Assembly: GCA_035500455.1 (NCBI GenBank)
Contig: DATJXG010000431.1
Span: forward strand, 1 to 11,753
DNA length: 11,753 nucleotides
Direction of reading: 5' to 3'
Source of the DNA: DATJXG01 sp035500455
GTDB taxonomy: Bacteria; Acidobacteriota; Terriglobia; Terriglobales; Acidobacteriaceae
Shown in pieces: positions 5,655 through 11,753 of the stretch. Below the pieces are notes generated by a model. The model was not told the origin of the DNA. It worked only from the letters and a program-made list of their open reading frames with translations, and ran no database searches. The translations under genes were made by a program, and so were the position numbers. The first letter of the stretch is position 1; each line of letters begins with the position of its first letter.

Positions 5655-5677
5655 CGGTACCGGCGCTCTCGTAAGAT
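5648..5677 (+). promoter_or_regulatory. Candidate promoter for dcd
   Basis: TTGTCA (5648-5653) and TAAGAT (5672-5677) are 18 nt apart. The -35 hexamer overlaps that of the HU promoter on the other strand, because TTGTCAA is nearly palindromic. The dcd start is about 140 nt further on, so the leader would include the AT-rich repeat at 5698-5804. Confidence 0.4.
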
Positions 5678-5697
5678 GACGGCACCAGCCAGAAGAC

Positions 5698-5804
5698 GAT
5701 TGTGTAATTGGGTAATTGAGAAATTGGGGTATTGAAACCCAAAGCCACCCGCTGTTCGATTACACAATTGATAGATTTCCCAATTGTTCAATTCTTTCAA
5801 TTTT
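5698..5804. repeat. AT-rich foldback repeat with AATTG units
   Basis: Four 8-mers run in tandem at 5706-5737: AATTGGGT, AATTGAGA, AATTGGGG, TATTGAAA. A run of CAATT-type units in the opposite orientation lies at 5766-5804. The two sides are joined by an exact inverted pair ATTGTGTAAT 5699-5708 and ATTACACAAT 5759-5768. The element fills the dcd leader. It is much more AT-rich than the surrounding sequence. Confidence 0.65.
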
Positions 5805-5820
5805 TTCCCAAGGGAGCCCC

Positions 5821-6372
5821 ATGCTGAAGAGTGACCGCTGGATCCGTAAAAATGCCCTGGAACATGACATGATTAACCCCTTTTCCGAGAAGCAGGTACG
5901 GGAGGGCGTGATCTCCTACGGGCTCTCCTCGTACGGATACGACCTGCGGGTGGCGGATGAGTTCAAGATTTTTACTAACGTGAACTCCACCGTGGTTGAC
6001 CCCAAGAATTTCGACGAGCGCTCGTTCGTGACTGTGCGCGCGGAGTGCTGCGTGGTGCCGCCGAATTCGTTCGCACTGGCGCGGTCAGTGGAGTACTTCA
6101 AGATTCCGCGCGACGTGCTGACCATTTGCGTGGGCAAGAGCACTTACGCCCGCTGCGGAATTATTGTGAACGTTACGCCCTTTGAGCCGGAGTGGGAAGG
6201 CTTTGTAACGCTGGAAATTTCCAACACCACGCCCCTGCCGGCGCGGATTTATGCCAATGAGGGGCTGTGCCAGATTATTTTCTTCCAGTCGGACGAAGTC
6301 TGCGAAGTGAGCTACGCGGATCGCAAAGGGAAGTATCAGTCTCAGAAGGGGATTGTGCTGCCGAAGTTGTAG
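5821..6372 (+). CDS. dcd: dCTP deaminase, 183 aa
   Basis: Deaminates dCTP to dUTP in the cytoplasm, feeding dUMP and dTTP synthesis; it is a trimeric all-beta enzyme. Signature stretches are ISYGLSSYGYDLRV (31-44), the catalytic loop GKSTYARCGI (Ser107 and Arg111, matching Ser111 and Arg115 of the E. coli enzyme), and EGFVTLEISNTT with catalytic Glu132. The C-terminus is KYQSQKGIVLPKL. Length is close to the usual 180-195 residues. The ATG at 5821 is preceded by AGGGAG four nt away; an in-frame extension to about 5716 has no ribosome site and runs through repeat DNA, so it is rejected. No bifunctional dUTPase feature can be claimed. It is divergent from HU and has its own candidate promoter. 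Confidence 0.96.
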   Translation: MLKSDRWIRKNALEHDMINPFSEKQVREGVISYGLSSYGYDLRVADEFKIFTNVNSTVVDPKNFDERSFVTVRAECCVVPPNSFALARSVEYFKIPRDVLTICVGKSTYARCGIIVNVTPFEPEWEGFVTLEISNTTPLPARIYANEGLCQIIFFQSDEVCEVSYADRKGKYQSQKGIVLPKL

Positions 6373-6374
6373 AT

Positions 6375-6395
6375 AGCTGTCAGCTATCAGCCGTC
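6375..6395. repeat. Three tandem 7-mers after dcd
   Basis: AGCTGTC, AGCTATC and AGCCGTC follow each other right after the dcd stop codon. This is a short degenerate tandem of the same unit size as the array at 194-228 but with unrelated sequence. It marks the left edge of the broken ParE gene. Confidence 0.45.
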
Positions 6396-6424
6396 ATCTT
6401 TCAGAAGAGCCTGGGTCCCCGCAA

Positions 6425-6577
6425 CTGCACCAGGCCCACGATTACATCGCCCTGTCCAATGCCGAATCGGTCGCGGCCGAGGTCATGATGCGTGTTGTGA
6501 CCGGCGTGCAGCAGTTGGCTACCCTCCCTCTGTCCGGAAGGCCCTGCTGTCTTGACATTGTCTGGCAACGAGCCTAG
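6425..6577 (+). pseudogene. Remnant of a ParE/RelE-family toxin gene
   Basis: In the frame of the TAG at 6575-6577 the DNA encodes LHQAHDYIALSNAESVA, then VVTGVQQLATLPLSGRP. This matches the middle of ParE/RelE-type toxins: helix pair A-x-D-Y-I, then V-x-x-x-I/V-x-x-L-A-x-x-P-x-x-G-R-P. The first beta strand is missing, since the frame runs upstream into short repeats and a stop at 6374-6376. The C-terminal half after GRP, which carries the R-E-L and Y-I-V-x-Y-R type strands, is replaced by about ten unrelated residues. There is no start codon with a ribosome site. It therefore looks truncated at both ends and dead. Its last bases now hold the promoter of the next toxin-antitoxin pair. Confidence 0.65.
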
Positions 6578-6580
6578 GCT
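6552..6580 (+). promoter_or_regulatory. Promoter of the toxin-antitoxin operon with palindromic operator
   Basis: TTGACA (6552-6557, perfect) and TAGGCT (6575-6580) are 17 nt apart. A perfect 10-bp palindrome AGCCTAGGCT spans 6571-6580 and covers the -10. The ribbon-helix-helix antitoxin encoded next would be the obvious repressor at such a site. Transcription would start near 6587, leaving only about 14 nt before the antitoxin ATG. Confidence 0.55.
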
Positions 6581-6600
6581 TGAGGCAGAGATAGATACTG

Positions 6601-6891
6601 ATGCCTTCCCGCTCTACGCGCAGCGAGAAACTCGACCTCCGGCTCACGCCCAGGGCAAAGCGCACCTTGCAGGCGGCGGCCGCCGCGTCCCGCCGGTCGG
6701 TGAGCGAATTTGTGCTGGAGAGCGCGCTGTCGCGGGCTGACGAGGCGCTTGCTGACCGGCGTAATTTCACGCTGAATACCGCCCAGTGGAAGGCGTTCGT
6801 TGCCGCGCTCGATGCGCCTCCACGTCCCCTTCCTGCCTTGCGGCGCCTCCTGAAAGAGCCTGGCTTTTTTGACGCCGGGTCCGAACGGTGA
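6601..6891 (+). CDS. DUF1778 (TacA-like) antitoxin, 96 aa
   Basis: A ribbon-helix-helix antitoxin. The N-terminal part SEKLDLRLTPRAKRTLQAAA then SVSEFVLESAL is the DNA-binding fold. The C-terminal part, FTLNTAQWKAFVAALDAPPR followed by LRRLLKEPGFF, matches the DUF1778 tail that wraps the toxin and blocks its acetyl-CoA site. The family length is about 90-100, so the gene is complete. The ATG at 6601 has only a weak GAGG about 15 nt upstream, consistent with a very short leader. Its TGA overlaps the toxin GTG (GTGA at 6888-6891), the usual translational coupling. It probably represses its own promoter at the palindrome 6571-6580. Confidence 0.92.
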   Translation: MPSRSTRSEKLDLRLTPRAKRTLQAAAAASRRSVSEFVLESALSRADEALADRRNFTLNTAQWKAFVAALDAPPRPLPALRRLLKEPGFFDAGSER

Positions 6892-7394
6892 ATCAGGAAC
6901 GGCGCGTCGAGAAGCTCCATCCCGACCATCCCGTTGAACTCTTCGACTGCGGCCGCGAAGAACTGAACCGCTACCTGTCACGTTATGCGTTGCCGAACCA
7001 GCAGGCGGGGGCGGCGCGAACCTACGTAGGTCTGGCCGGCGATAGCATTGTGGGTTATTACACCCTTGCTGTCGGCCAGGTGGAGAGAGCGGAAGCGCCG
7101 GAACGATTGTCGAGAGGCCTGGCGCGACATCCCATTCCCATCATGCTGCTCGCGCGGCTTGCCGTAGACCGCCGCTGGCAAAACCTGGGGGTGGGAAAGG
7201 CTTTATTGAAAGATGCGATGCAGCGTACTCTGCAGGCCGCCGATATTGCCGGAATCCGTGCCCTCGCAGTTCACGCGAAAGACGAACGTGCCAGGAGCTT
7301 CTACGAGAAATTCGACTTCATCCCCTCCCCGAGCGACTCGCTGCACCTGTTCGTTCTGCTCAAGGATGTGAAACGAATCACCGCCCAAACCTGA
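6888..7394 (+). CDS. GNAT-family acetyltransferase toxin (TacT-like), 168 aa
   Basis: A toxin that, in characterised TacT/AtaT relatives, acetylates the amino group of charged tRNA and stops translation. Visible marks are FDCGREELNRYLSRYA near the start, ARTYVGLAGDSIVGYYTLA, and IPIMLLARLAVDRRWQ. These are followed by the acetyl-CoA loop QNLGVG (98-103) and RALAVHAKDERARSFYEKFDF, with the family's catalytic Tyr at 139. The C-terminus is LHLFVLLKDVK. All key positions are present, so the toxin looks active. The start is GTG 6888-6890, overlapping the antitoxin stop. The specific tRNA target cannot be told from sequence. It ends 128 nt before the converging LacI gene. Confidence 0.93.
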   Translation: MNQERRVEKLHPDHPVELFDCGREELNRYLSRYALPNQQAGAARTYVGLAGDSIVGYYTLAVGQVERAEAPERLSRGLARHPIPIMLLARLAVDRRWQNLGVGKALLKDAMQRTLQAADIAGIRALAVHAKDERARSFYEKFDFIPSPSDSLHLFVLLKDVKRITAQT

Positions 7395-7522
7395 CTTGTG
7401 AATGCAGCGGAGGGTGGATCAGACCCGTTCTGCCCGGAGGCACCGTGCCCGTTGTGGTTGTAAGGCACTCTCAGCCATTGTTCCATGCTGGCTAAGGCGG
7501 TTCCGGTTTGGCTCCGGATCCC

Positions 7523-8554
7523 TCAGCGGCGGAAGGCCCTTTTCTCCGAGCCTGGGGCGAAGGTGGTGGAGTGGCGCAGGATGAGCTGGGTCTGCAGAAC
7601 GTACTCGGTGCCGTTGGGTGACGGTACCTCTCGCTGCACCTCCGCCAGGAGGGCGGAAAAGGCCAGGCGCGCCAGTTCGGATTGCGACATTTGAATAGTG
7701 GTGAGCGGCGGCAGCATGAATTGCGACAGGCGGATGTCGTCGAAGCCGACGACGGAGAGATCATTGGGAATGCTGATGCCTTCTTCGTAGCTCTTGCGCA
7801 TGACGCCAATGGCGGTCATGTCATTCGAGCACATGACCGCGGTGGGCCGGTGATTGCCCGAGAGCAGCTTTGTCAGCGCGGCGACTCCGCCCTCCATGGT
7901 GTGGTTGCCTTCCACCAACATCTCAGGGTCGGGATGCAGGCCAATTTCTTCCATGGAGCGAATAAATGCCTGTTTGCGGGTGAGGGCGGAGCCCAACGAC
8001 AGCGGCCCGGAGATGAATGCGATGTCTTCGTGGCGCATCGCCGCCAGATGCTGCACCGCCTGGCGAATGCCGTTGAAGTAGTCGATGCGGATATTGCTGA
8101 CCCGGGGCCGGGGCGGGCCGACGTCCACGAAGACCAGGGGCACCTGGCGCAGTTTCAGGTCCTCCAGCAGCGACTCCTCCATGCCGAAGGTCATGATAGC
8201 GACGCCTTCCACGCGACGCTCAATCATGCGGCGGACGGCAGCCTCCATGCGTTCCGGATCGTTCACCGTCGAGGTGAGCAGGATTTCGTAGCGGTTCTTT
8301 ACCGCGATGTTTTCGAATACCTGCACGATCTCCGGGAAGAACGGGTTGGTGATTTCAGAAACAATGAGGCCGAAGATGCGGCTGCGTCCCGAGACCAAGG
8401 CGCGCGCCTGAGTGTTGGGATAGTAGCCAAGTTCTTCTACTACGCTCCATACGCGCTTGGCCAGTTGGGGATTGACCGTGGGTACACGATTGATGACGCG
8501 AGAGACGGTCGCGGTAGAGACTCGCGCCCTTTTCGCGATTTGACGGATATCCAT
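7523..8554 (-). CDS. LacI-family transcriptional regulator, 343 aa
   Basis: The N-terminal helix-turn-helix DIRQIAKRARVSTATVSRVI is followed by the hinge region (YYPNTQARALVSGRSRIFGL, about 45-64). The periplasmic-binding-protein-like effector domain fills the rest, with CSNDMTAIGVM and SVVGFDDI as usual landmarks. Length is standard. The start ATG at 8552-8554 has no Shine-Dalgarno; the leader is pyrimidine-rich (CCCCCCTTTTT on the minus strand). A cre-like operator and an extended -10 lie upstream (8588-8610), so it should be autoregulated. It follows the GH43 arabinanase by 73 nt on the same strand, so it may sense arabinose or an arabino-oligosaccharide; that is inferred from context only. 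Confidence 0.94.
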   Translation of the reverse strand: MDIRQIAKRARVSTATVSRVINRVPTVNPQLAKRVWSVVEELGYYPNTQARALVSGRSRIFGLIVSEITNPFFPEIVQVFENIAVKNRYEILLTSTVNDPERMEAAVRRMIERRVEGVAIMTFGMEESLLEDLKLRQVPLVFVDVGPPRPRVSNIRIDYFNGIRQAVQHLAAMRHEDIAFISGPLSLGSALTRKQAFIRSMEEIGLHPDPEMLVEGNHTMEGGVAALTKLLSGNHRPTAVMCSNDMTAIGVMRKSYEEGISIPNDLSVVGFDDIRLSQFMLPPLTTIQMSQSELARLAFSALLAEVQREVPSPNGTEYVLQTQLILRHSTTFAPGSEKRAFRR

Positions 8555-8587
8555 TGAAAAAGGGGGGAAACGGCACGGAACGAGCCG

Positions 8588-8593
8588 ATTCTA
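8588..8593 (-). promoter_or_regulatory. Extended -10 of the LacI-type regulator
   Basis: The complement reads TGCTAGAAT, that is TAGAAT with the TGn extension, 34 nt upstream of the start codon. No -35 is obvious, which fits an extended -10 promoter. The operator lies just upstream, between the expected -35 and -10 positions. Confidence 0.45.
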
Positions 8594-8596
8594 GCA

Positions 8597-8610
8597 TGTA
8601 AACGTTTCCC
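8597..8610. promoter_or_regulatory. LacI/CcpA-type operator (cre-like)
   Basis: TGTAAACGTTTCCC contains the perfect 8-bp palindrome AAACGTTT with the central CG that LacI-family hinge helices read. It fits the general pattern TGWAANCGNTNNCA except at the last position. It sits in the promoter of the regulator gene and downstream of the arabinanase stop, so it suggests autorepression. Confidence 0.65.
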
Positions 8611-8627
8611 CATCCTCGCCGATTGTT

Positions 8628-9686
8628 CTAGTCCTTCGGCAGGGAAGCGTGTGGCCAGCCGTTTTCCCAGCTGATGGTGGATATCTGGAGGTAAGGATGT
8701 CCGGTCGTTCCGTCGTAGGCGTGAAACACGATGATGTCTTCTTTTTTCTGCATCAGGATCGACTCGCCGCCGGGACCAACCCAACGCGCATTCCCAACCA
8801 GCAGAGGTGTACCGCCGCCCTCGATCATGGGTTTTCCAGCGCCGTCGATGTACTGCCCTGTTACTTTGCGCGAGCGGCCGACCAGGGTTCGGTATGTGCT
8901 CCTGGTCCCGCGGCAACATAGGTCGAAAGAGACGAATAAGTAGTAGTAGCCGGCGTGATGAACGATGAAGGGTGCTTCGATCGCCTGCCAGTCGGCCGGC
9001 AGGCCCGGAGGCGTGGAGACATTGGCGGGACGCTCCCGGGCGGCGATGGAATAGAGCGTGGTATCCGCGGCGAAAAGCTTGCCGGTTTGCGGGTCGATGC
9101 GGCGCATCTTGATGCCGCTCCAAAAGCTGCCGAAAGCCAGCCATGCCCGGCCTTGGGTATCTATGATCAGGTTGGGATCGATGGCGTTGAAATCGTCTTC
9201 CTTCTGCGAACGCAGCACCAAACCCCGGTCCACCCAGGCAAAGTCGGGGCTGGCGCGGTCCAGGGTTTTGTTGGTTGCCAGGGCGATCCCGGAGGTGTTC
9301 TTGCCGAAGATCGAAAACGCATAGTAGAGGTGGAATTCGCCGCGGAAGAAGGAAATATCCGGCGCCCAGAGTTCCCGGGTAGCGGGGCTTTCCTTTTTGA
9401 TCCAGGCTGGAATCTCGTCGAAGACGTAGCCGCAAGCCGCCCACTGGTGCAGATCCTTGGAACATCGTATGGGAAGCTCTCCGTGGCGCAAGGGGCCGCT
9501 GCCCGTGGCGAACAGGTACCAGGTGTCTCCGGCTTTGATGATGGAAGGATCGTGAGTGTATTCGGTATCGCCGGTCAGTTTGAAGGCGCGCGGACCGGGA
9601 GGTTGCTGCGCGTGAACAGAGGTGGCTAGCGCCGCCAGGAGCAGCAGGCAGCGCATGGGTTTGGGAATTTGAGTTCGGATTGGCAT
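8628..9686 (-). CDS. Exported GH43 endo-1,5-alpha-L-arabinanase, 352 aa
   Basis: A five-bladed propeller glycosidase that cuts arabinan side chains of pectin. A signal peptide (hydrophobic MRCLLLLAALATSVHAQ, about residues 11-27) implies export. The catalytic triad is visible: base Asp46 in YTHDPSII, pKa-tuning Asp170 in NAIDPNLI, and acid Glu237 in AIEAPFIV. Other GH43 marks are ELWAPDISFF, GSFWSGIKM and YYLFVSFDLCCRGTRSTYR. The latter is characteristic of the arabinanase branch rather than xylosidases. The start at 9684-9686 lacks a strong ribosome site; Met11 (9654-9656) would give a more typical signal peptide but also lacks one. It lies downstream of the copper oxidase gene, 216 nt away, and upstream of a LacI regulator. 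Confidence 0.93.
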   Translation of the reverse strand: MPIRTQIPKPMRCLLLLAALATSVHAQQPPGPRAFKLTGDTEYTHDPSIIKAGDTWYLFATGSGPLRHGELPIRCSKDLHQWAACGYVFDEIPAWIKKESPATRELWAPDISFFRGEFHLYYAFSIFGKNTSGIALATNKTLDRASPDFAWVDRGLVLRSQKEDDFNAIDPNLIIDTQGRAWLAFGSFWSGIKMRRIDPQTGKLFAADTTLYSIAARERPANVSTPPGLPADWQAIEAPFIVHHAGYYYLFVSFDLCCRGTRSTYRTLVGRSRKVTGQYIDGAGKPMIEGGGTPLLVGNARWVGPGGESILMQKKEDIIVFHAYDGTTGHPYLQISTISWENGWPHASLPKD

Positions 9687-9792
9687 CGCCGGTTCAGGCC
9701 CACGCTACACGAAACTCGGGAGGCGCGGAAGGGGATCCAGATTGCTGCAGGGCAGTCTATGGCGATCCATCAAAATGAACTTTGCATGCTCT

Positions 9793-9850
9793 GCGCTCTT
9801 TGCGGTTCACCTCTTTTCATAACCGCAAAGAACGCAAAGGACGCAAAGAA
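9793..9850. repeat. CGCAAAGAA tandem repeat with an inverted copy
   Basis: Three 9-mers lie at 9824-9850 (CGCAAAGAA, CGCAAAGGA, CGCAAAGAA). The inverted copy at 9793-9807 (GCGCTCTTTGCGGTT) pairs with 9821-9835 over 15 positions with one mismatch around a 13-nt loop. It lies in the 216-nt spacer between the copper oxidase and the arabinanase, both on the minus strand. It could separate the two mRNAs, although no clear U-tract follows. Nothing else is recognised in that spacer. Confidence 0.7.
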
Positions 9851-9902
9851 ATGCAGTGCGCCCCGGCAGCCTGGTTTCCCGACTGTGGCCGCACTGTCGA
9901 AA

Positions 9903-11753
9903 TTATCCGAGGCGCAGCCAACTTGCCACCGAAGGCAGGCCGCTGTTATCCACCAGAAACAGCATGTACCAGCCGGGAGGGGCGAGGTTGCGGTTCTGCG
10001 GAACCTTCGCGGTCACCGCGCCCGCGCTGCGGCCGGATATCTCCAGATCCACCAACCGCTGGCTGCCGTCGAAGGAGTGGGTGGTCACACAGTTCCTGAT
10101 CAGGTGAGCCCAGCGGATGTTGGCCGCTTGGGGTGAGGTGATCTGGATCGATTGCCCGTAGGTGCATTGCGTGGGCGCGGTTGAAATCGTCGGCCGCGCG
10201 CCTTTGAAGAAGTACGGCGGTTTGTAGATCTCGAGGCGCATTTCTTCTTCGGGGTCGTCATCCCACTCCACGTGCGAGCCACCGTCCGGATTGCCGCCGG
10301 CCGCGACTACGCTGCCGTCGGGCAGCAGGAGCGCGGTGGAGTGGTACAGGCGCGGCACACTGGAATGGGCCATGGGCGTCCAGGTGTCGGTGGCCGGGTC
10401 GTAGATTTCTGGCTGCAGGCGGGCGAAAGGCTGAGACTCCTGCTTGAGCGATCCGCCGGTGACGAAGACAGTGCGGTCGGGGAGCAGGACCGCGTTGAGG
10501 TGCAGACGCGGAAAATTCAGCGGGGCTGCCGGCACAAAATGGGGGTTGGGATCTTTGAGATCGACGATATCCGCGTTGTCGATGGCATCGGTCTTATTGG
10601 GTTTGCCTGCCGGACCGCCGCCGATGATCATCACCCGCTGATCCTGCGCCGGGGGCAGCAGGACGCTGGCCGACTGATTGCGCATGCCGCCGCCTTCCAT
10701 GCCGAACACCGGGGTGGTGTGCACCGGGTCGTGGGCGAGATCGATGATACAGGGATCGACTTGCAGTTCGTCGTCCATGCGTCCGCCGTCGAAGAAAATG
10801 CGGCCGTCCGCCATCAGGAACAAATGCGCATAGAGCGGCAGGCCGGGAAATCCGTCGGCGAAGTGCAGAAGTTGCCAGTTACTGGCGACGGGATCATAAA
10901 GTTCCAGCGTGTTGTTGTGGGGATTGGTGGCGTCTTCGGTGAGGCCGGTGGCGGCGAGGGCGCGGCCGTCACCCAGAGTGATCAACGTGGGATACCACCG
11001 ACCGTGGGCCATGGACTTCACGAACGACCAGCTCTGCGTGACCGGATCGAACACGGTTGCATCATTGCGGCCTTCGAAGGGGTTGTAATGGCCGGTGCCG
11101 CCGGCGGAGAGCATGCGGCCGTCGGCGAGGAGGGTATCTCCGCCGCAAAAGAAATCAAAGGGGCGATGGTTAGGCGCGAGTATCGTAGCTGGATGAGCAA
11201 AATTATTGGGCGGAGCTGCGGTCGGGTCCCAGACCACGCTCATATAAATTCCGTCAGCCACGCTGCCGAAGTTAGGCGCAGCAAAGCGGGTGGAACTGCT
11301 GCCTGAGCCGGCGAAGAAAAGCACTTTCCCCTGCGGAAGCAATGCAGCGTGCACCGCGAGAACACCCGAGTGGAAGGGCAGAAGCTGCCACTGGCCGTCG
11401 CGGGCGGGAATAGTGTCGAGGGAGATGGCGCGATAGTATCCGGCGTTCTGCGCGGGCGGATTGTCTACCATCATCGCGACCACGGAGGGCGATCCGTTGC
11501 GCCGCAGCGCCGCGATGCCGCCTCCCTGATTCTCCCAGGAGAACCACGAGGGAACGCCCCACCACGGGCTCCATCCTGCAACGTTGCCGTTGATATCCAG
11601 ATTGCTGCCGACCTTGTAGAAGGCCTGGTTCTGCTCGATCGGGTTGTCGATCTGAAAGATCACCAGGTCGTTTTTCCCAGTGTTGTTCGTATCCATGATG
11701 GCAATGCTCGCGCCCTGGTTCTCCCAGGAGAACCAGTCGGGCACGTCGATCCA
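9903..11753 (-). CDS. Galactose-oxidase-like copper radical oxidase (AA5-like), N-terminus cut by window edge
   Basis: The frame is open to the right edge; 616 codons are visible. Residues below are counted from the GTG at 11744, which is unlikely to be the true start. Two copies of a 63-residue repeat containing VP-x-WFSWENQG lie at about 1-75, like FG-GAP-type beta units. A kelch-type propeller follows (about 125-510) with GDGR and GGxxxx blades, then an early-set beta-sandwich domain to the end (DUF1929 type). Counterparts of all copper and cofactor residues of galactose oxidase are present: Cys200 in FFCGGDTLL and Tyr251 in GRWYPTLI (the Tyr-Cys pair), Tyr467-His468 in PRLYHSTALLLPDG, and His556 in TTHSFDGSQR. 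Trp290 of galactose oxidase aligns with Thr269. It probably oxidises an alcohol or aldehyde and makes hydrogen peroxide. Substrate and export are unknown. Confidence 0.88.
   Translation of the reverse strand, partial: WIDVPDWFSWENQGASIAIMDTNNTGKNDLVIFQIDNPIEQNQAFYKVGSNLDINGNVAGWSPWWGVPSWFSWENQGGGIAALRRNGSPSVVAMMVDNPPAQNAGYYRAISLDTIPARDGQWQLLPFHSGVLAVHAALLPQGKVLFFAGSGSSSTRFAAPNFGSVADGIYMSVVWDPTAAPPNNFAHPATILAPNHRPFDFFCGGDTLLADGRMLSAGGTGHYNPFEGRNDATVFDPVTQSWSFVKSMAHGRWYPTLITLGDGRALAATGLTEDATNPHNNTLELYDPVASNWQLLHFADGFPGLPLYAHLFLMADGRIFFDGGRMDDELQVDPCIIDLAHDPVHTTPVFGMEGGGMRNQSASVLLPPAQDQRVMIIGGGPAGKPNKTDAIDNADIVDLKDPNPHFVPAAPLNFPRLHLNAVLLPDRTVFVTGGSLKQESQPFARLQPEIYDPATDTWTPMAHSSVPRLYHSTALLLPDGSVVAAGGNPDGGSHVEWDDDPEEEMRLEIYKPPYFFKGARPTISTAPTQCTYGQSIQITSPQAANIRWAHLIRNCVTTHSFDGSQRLVDLEISGRSAGAVTAKVPQNRNLAPPGWYMLFLVDNSGLPSVASWLRLG

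Noticed and set aside
7395..7522. Terminator between the converging toxin and LacI genes
   Set aside because: Only 5-bp stems were found (GTGCC/GGCAC and TCCGG/CCGGA) and none is followed by a U-tract, so no terminator is called; nothing else is recognised in this spacer.
7682..8557. Plus-strand open frame of 291 codons opposite the LacI regulator
   Set aside because: Complementary shadow of a regulator whose motifs are unambiguous.
10272..11306. Plus-strand open frame of 344 codons opposite the copper oxidase
   Set aside because: Mirror frame of a protein with all catalytic residues conserved; no domain seen.

Overview
The window looks like chromosomal DNA of an uncultured or soil-type Acidobacteriota. 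It is GC-rich, with several Tat-exported TIM-barrel isomerases, exported carbohydrate-active enzymes, a LacI regulator, and spacers packed with short tandem and foldback repeats of a kind I associate with that phylum. The assignment is a judgement from gene style, not from a marker gene.

Region 1 (1-3440, all minus strand) is a candidate sugar-oxidation/isomerisation module. It holds three xylose-isomerase-like TIM-barrel proteins, each with a twin-arginine signal, read in the order 375 aa, 297 aa (hydroxypyruvate-isomerase-like), 288 aa. They are followed by the N-terminus of a GMC-family FAD oxidoreductase that runs off the window. The 297 and 288 aa genes are 17 nt apart and surely co-transcribed. 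A near-perfect 31-bp palindrome separates the first two genes.

Region 2 (3440-4160) has no conventional gene. It holds a foldback repeat, then an independent plus-strand unit: a promoter, a perfect Shine-Dalgarno, a 21-codon ORF with two cysteines, several stem-loops, an 11-bp long-range helix that would bury the Shine-Dalgarno, and a strong intrinsic terminator. I read this as a roughly 295-nt structured RNA with a leader-peptide-like ORF. It is the most interesting element here. A second copy of the palindromic repeat follows, whose end has expanded into six 19-bp tandem units.

Region 3 (4170-6372) contains a site-2 intramembrane protease and an HU-type DNA-binding protein on the minus strand. 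Divergent to them is dcd (dCTP deaminase) on the plus strand. The HU and dcd promoters appear to share overlapping -35 hexamers.

Region 4 (6377-7394, plus) is a toxin-antitoxin locus of the TacA-TacT type (DUF1778 antitoxin, GNAT toxin). Its promoter lies at the end of a broken ParE/RelE-family toxin gene.

Region 5 (7523-11753, minus) is carbohydrate-related. A galactose-oxidase-like copper radical oxidase (partial N-terminus) is followed by an exported GH43 endo-arabinanase, then a LacI-family regulator with a cre-like operator in front of it. The likely theme is extracellular attack on plant polysaccharide under LacI control.
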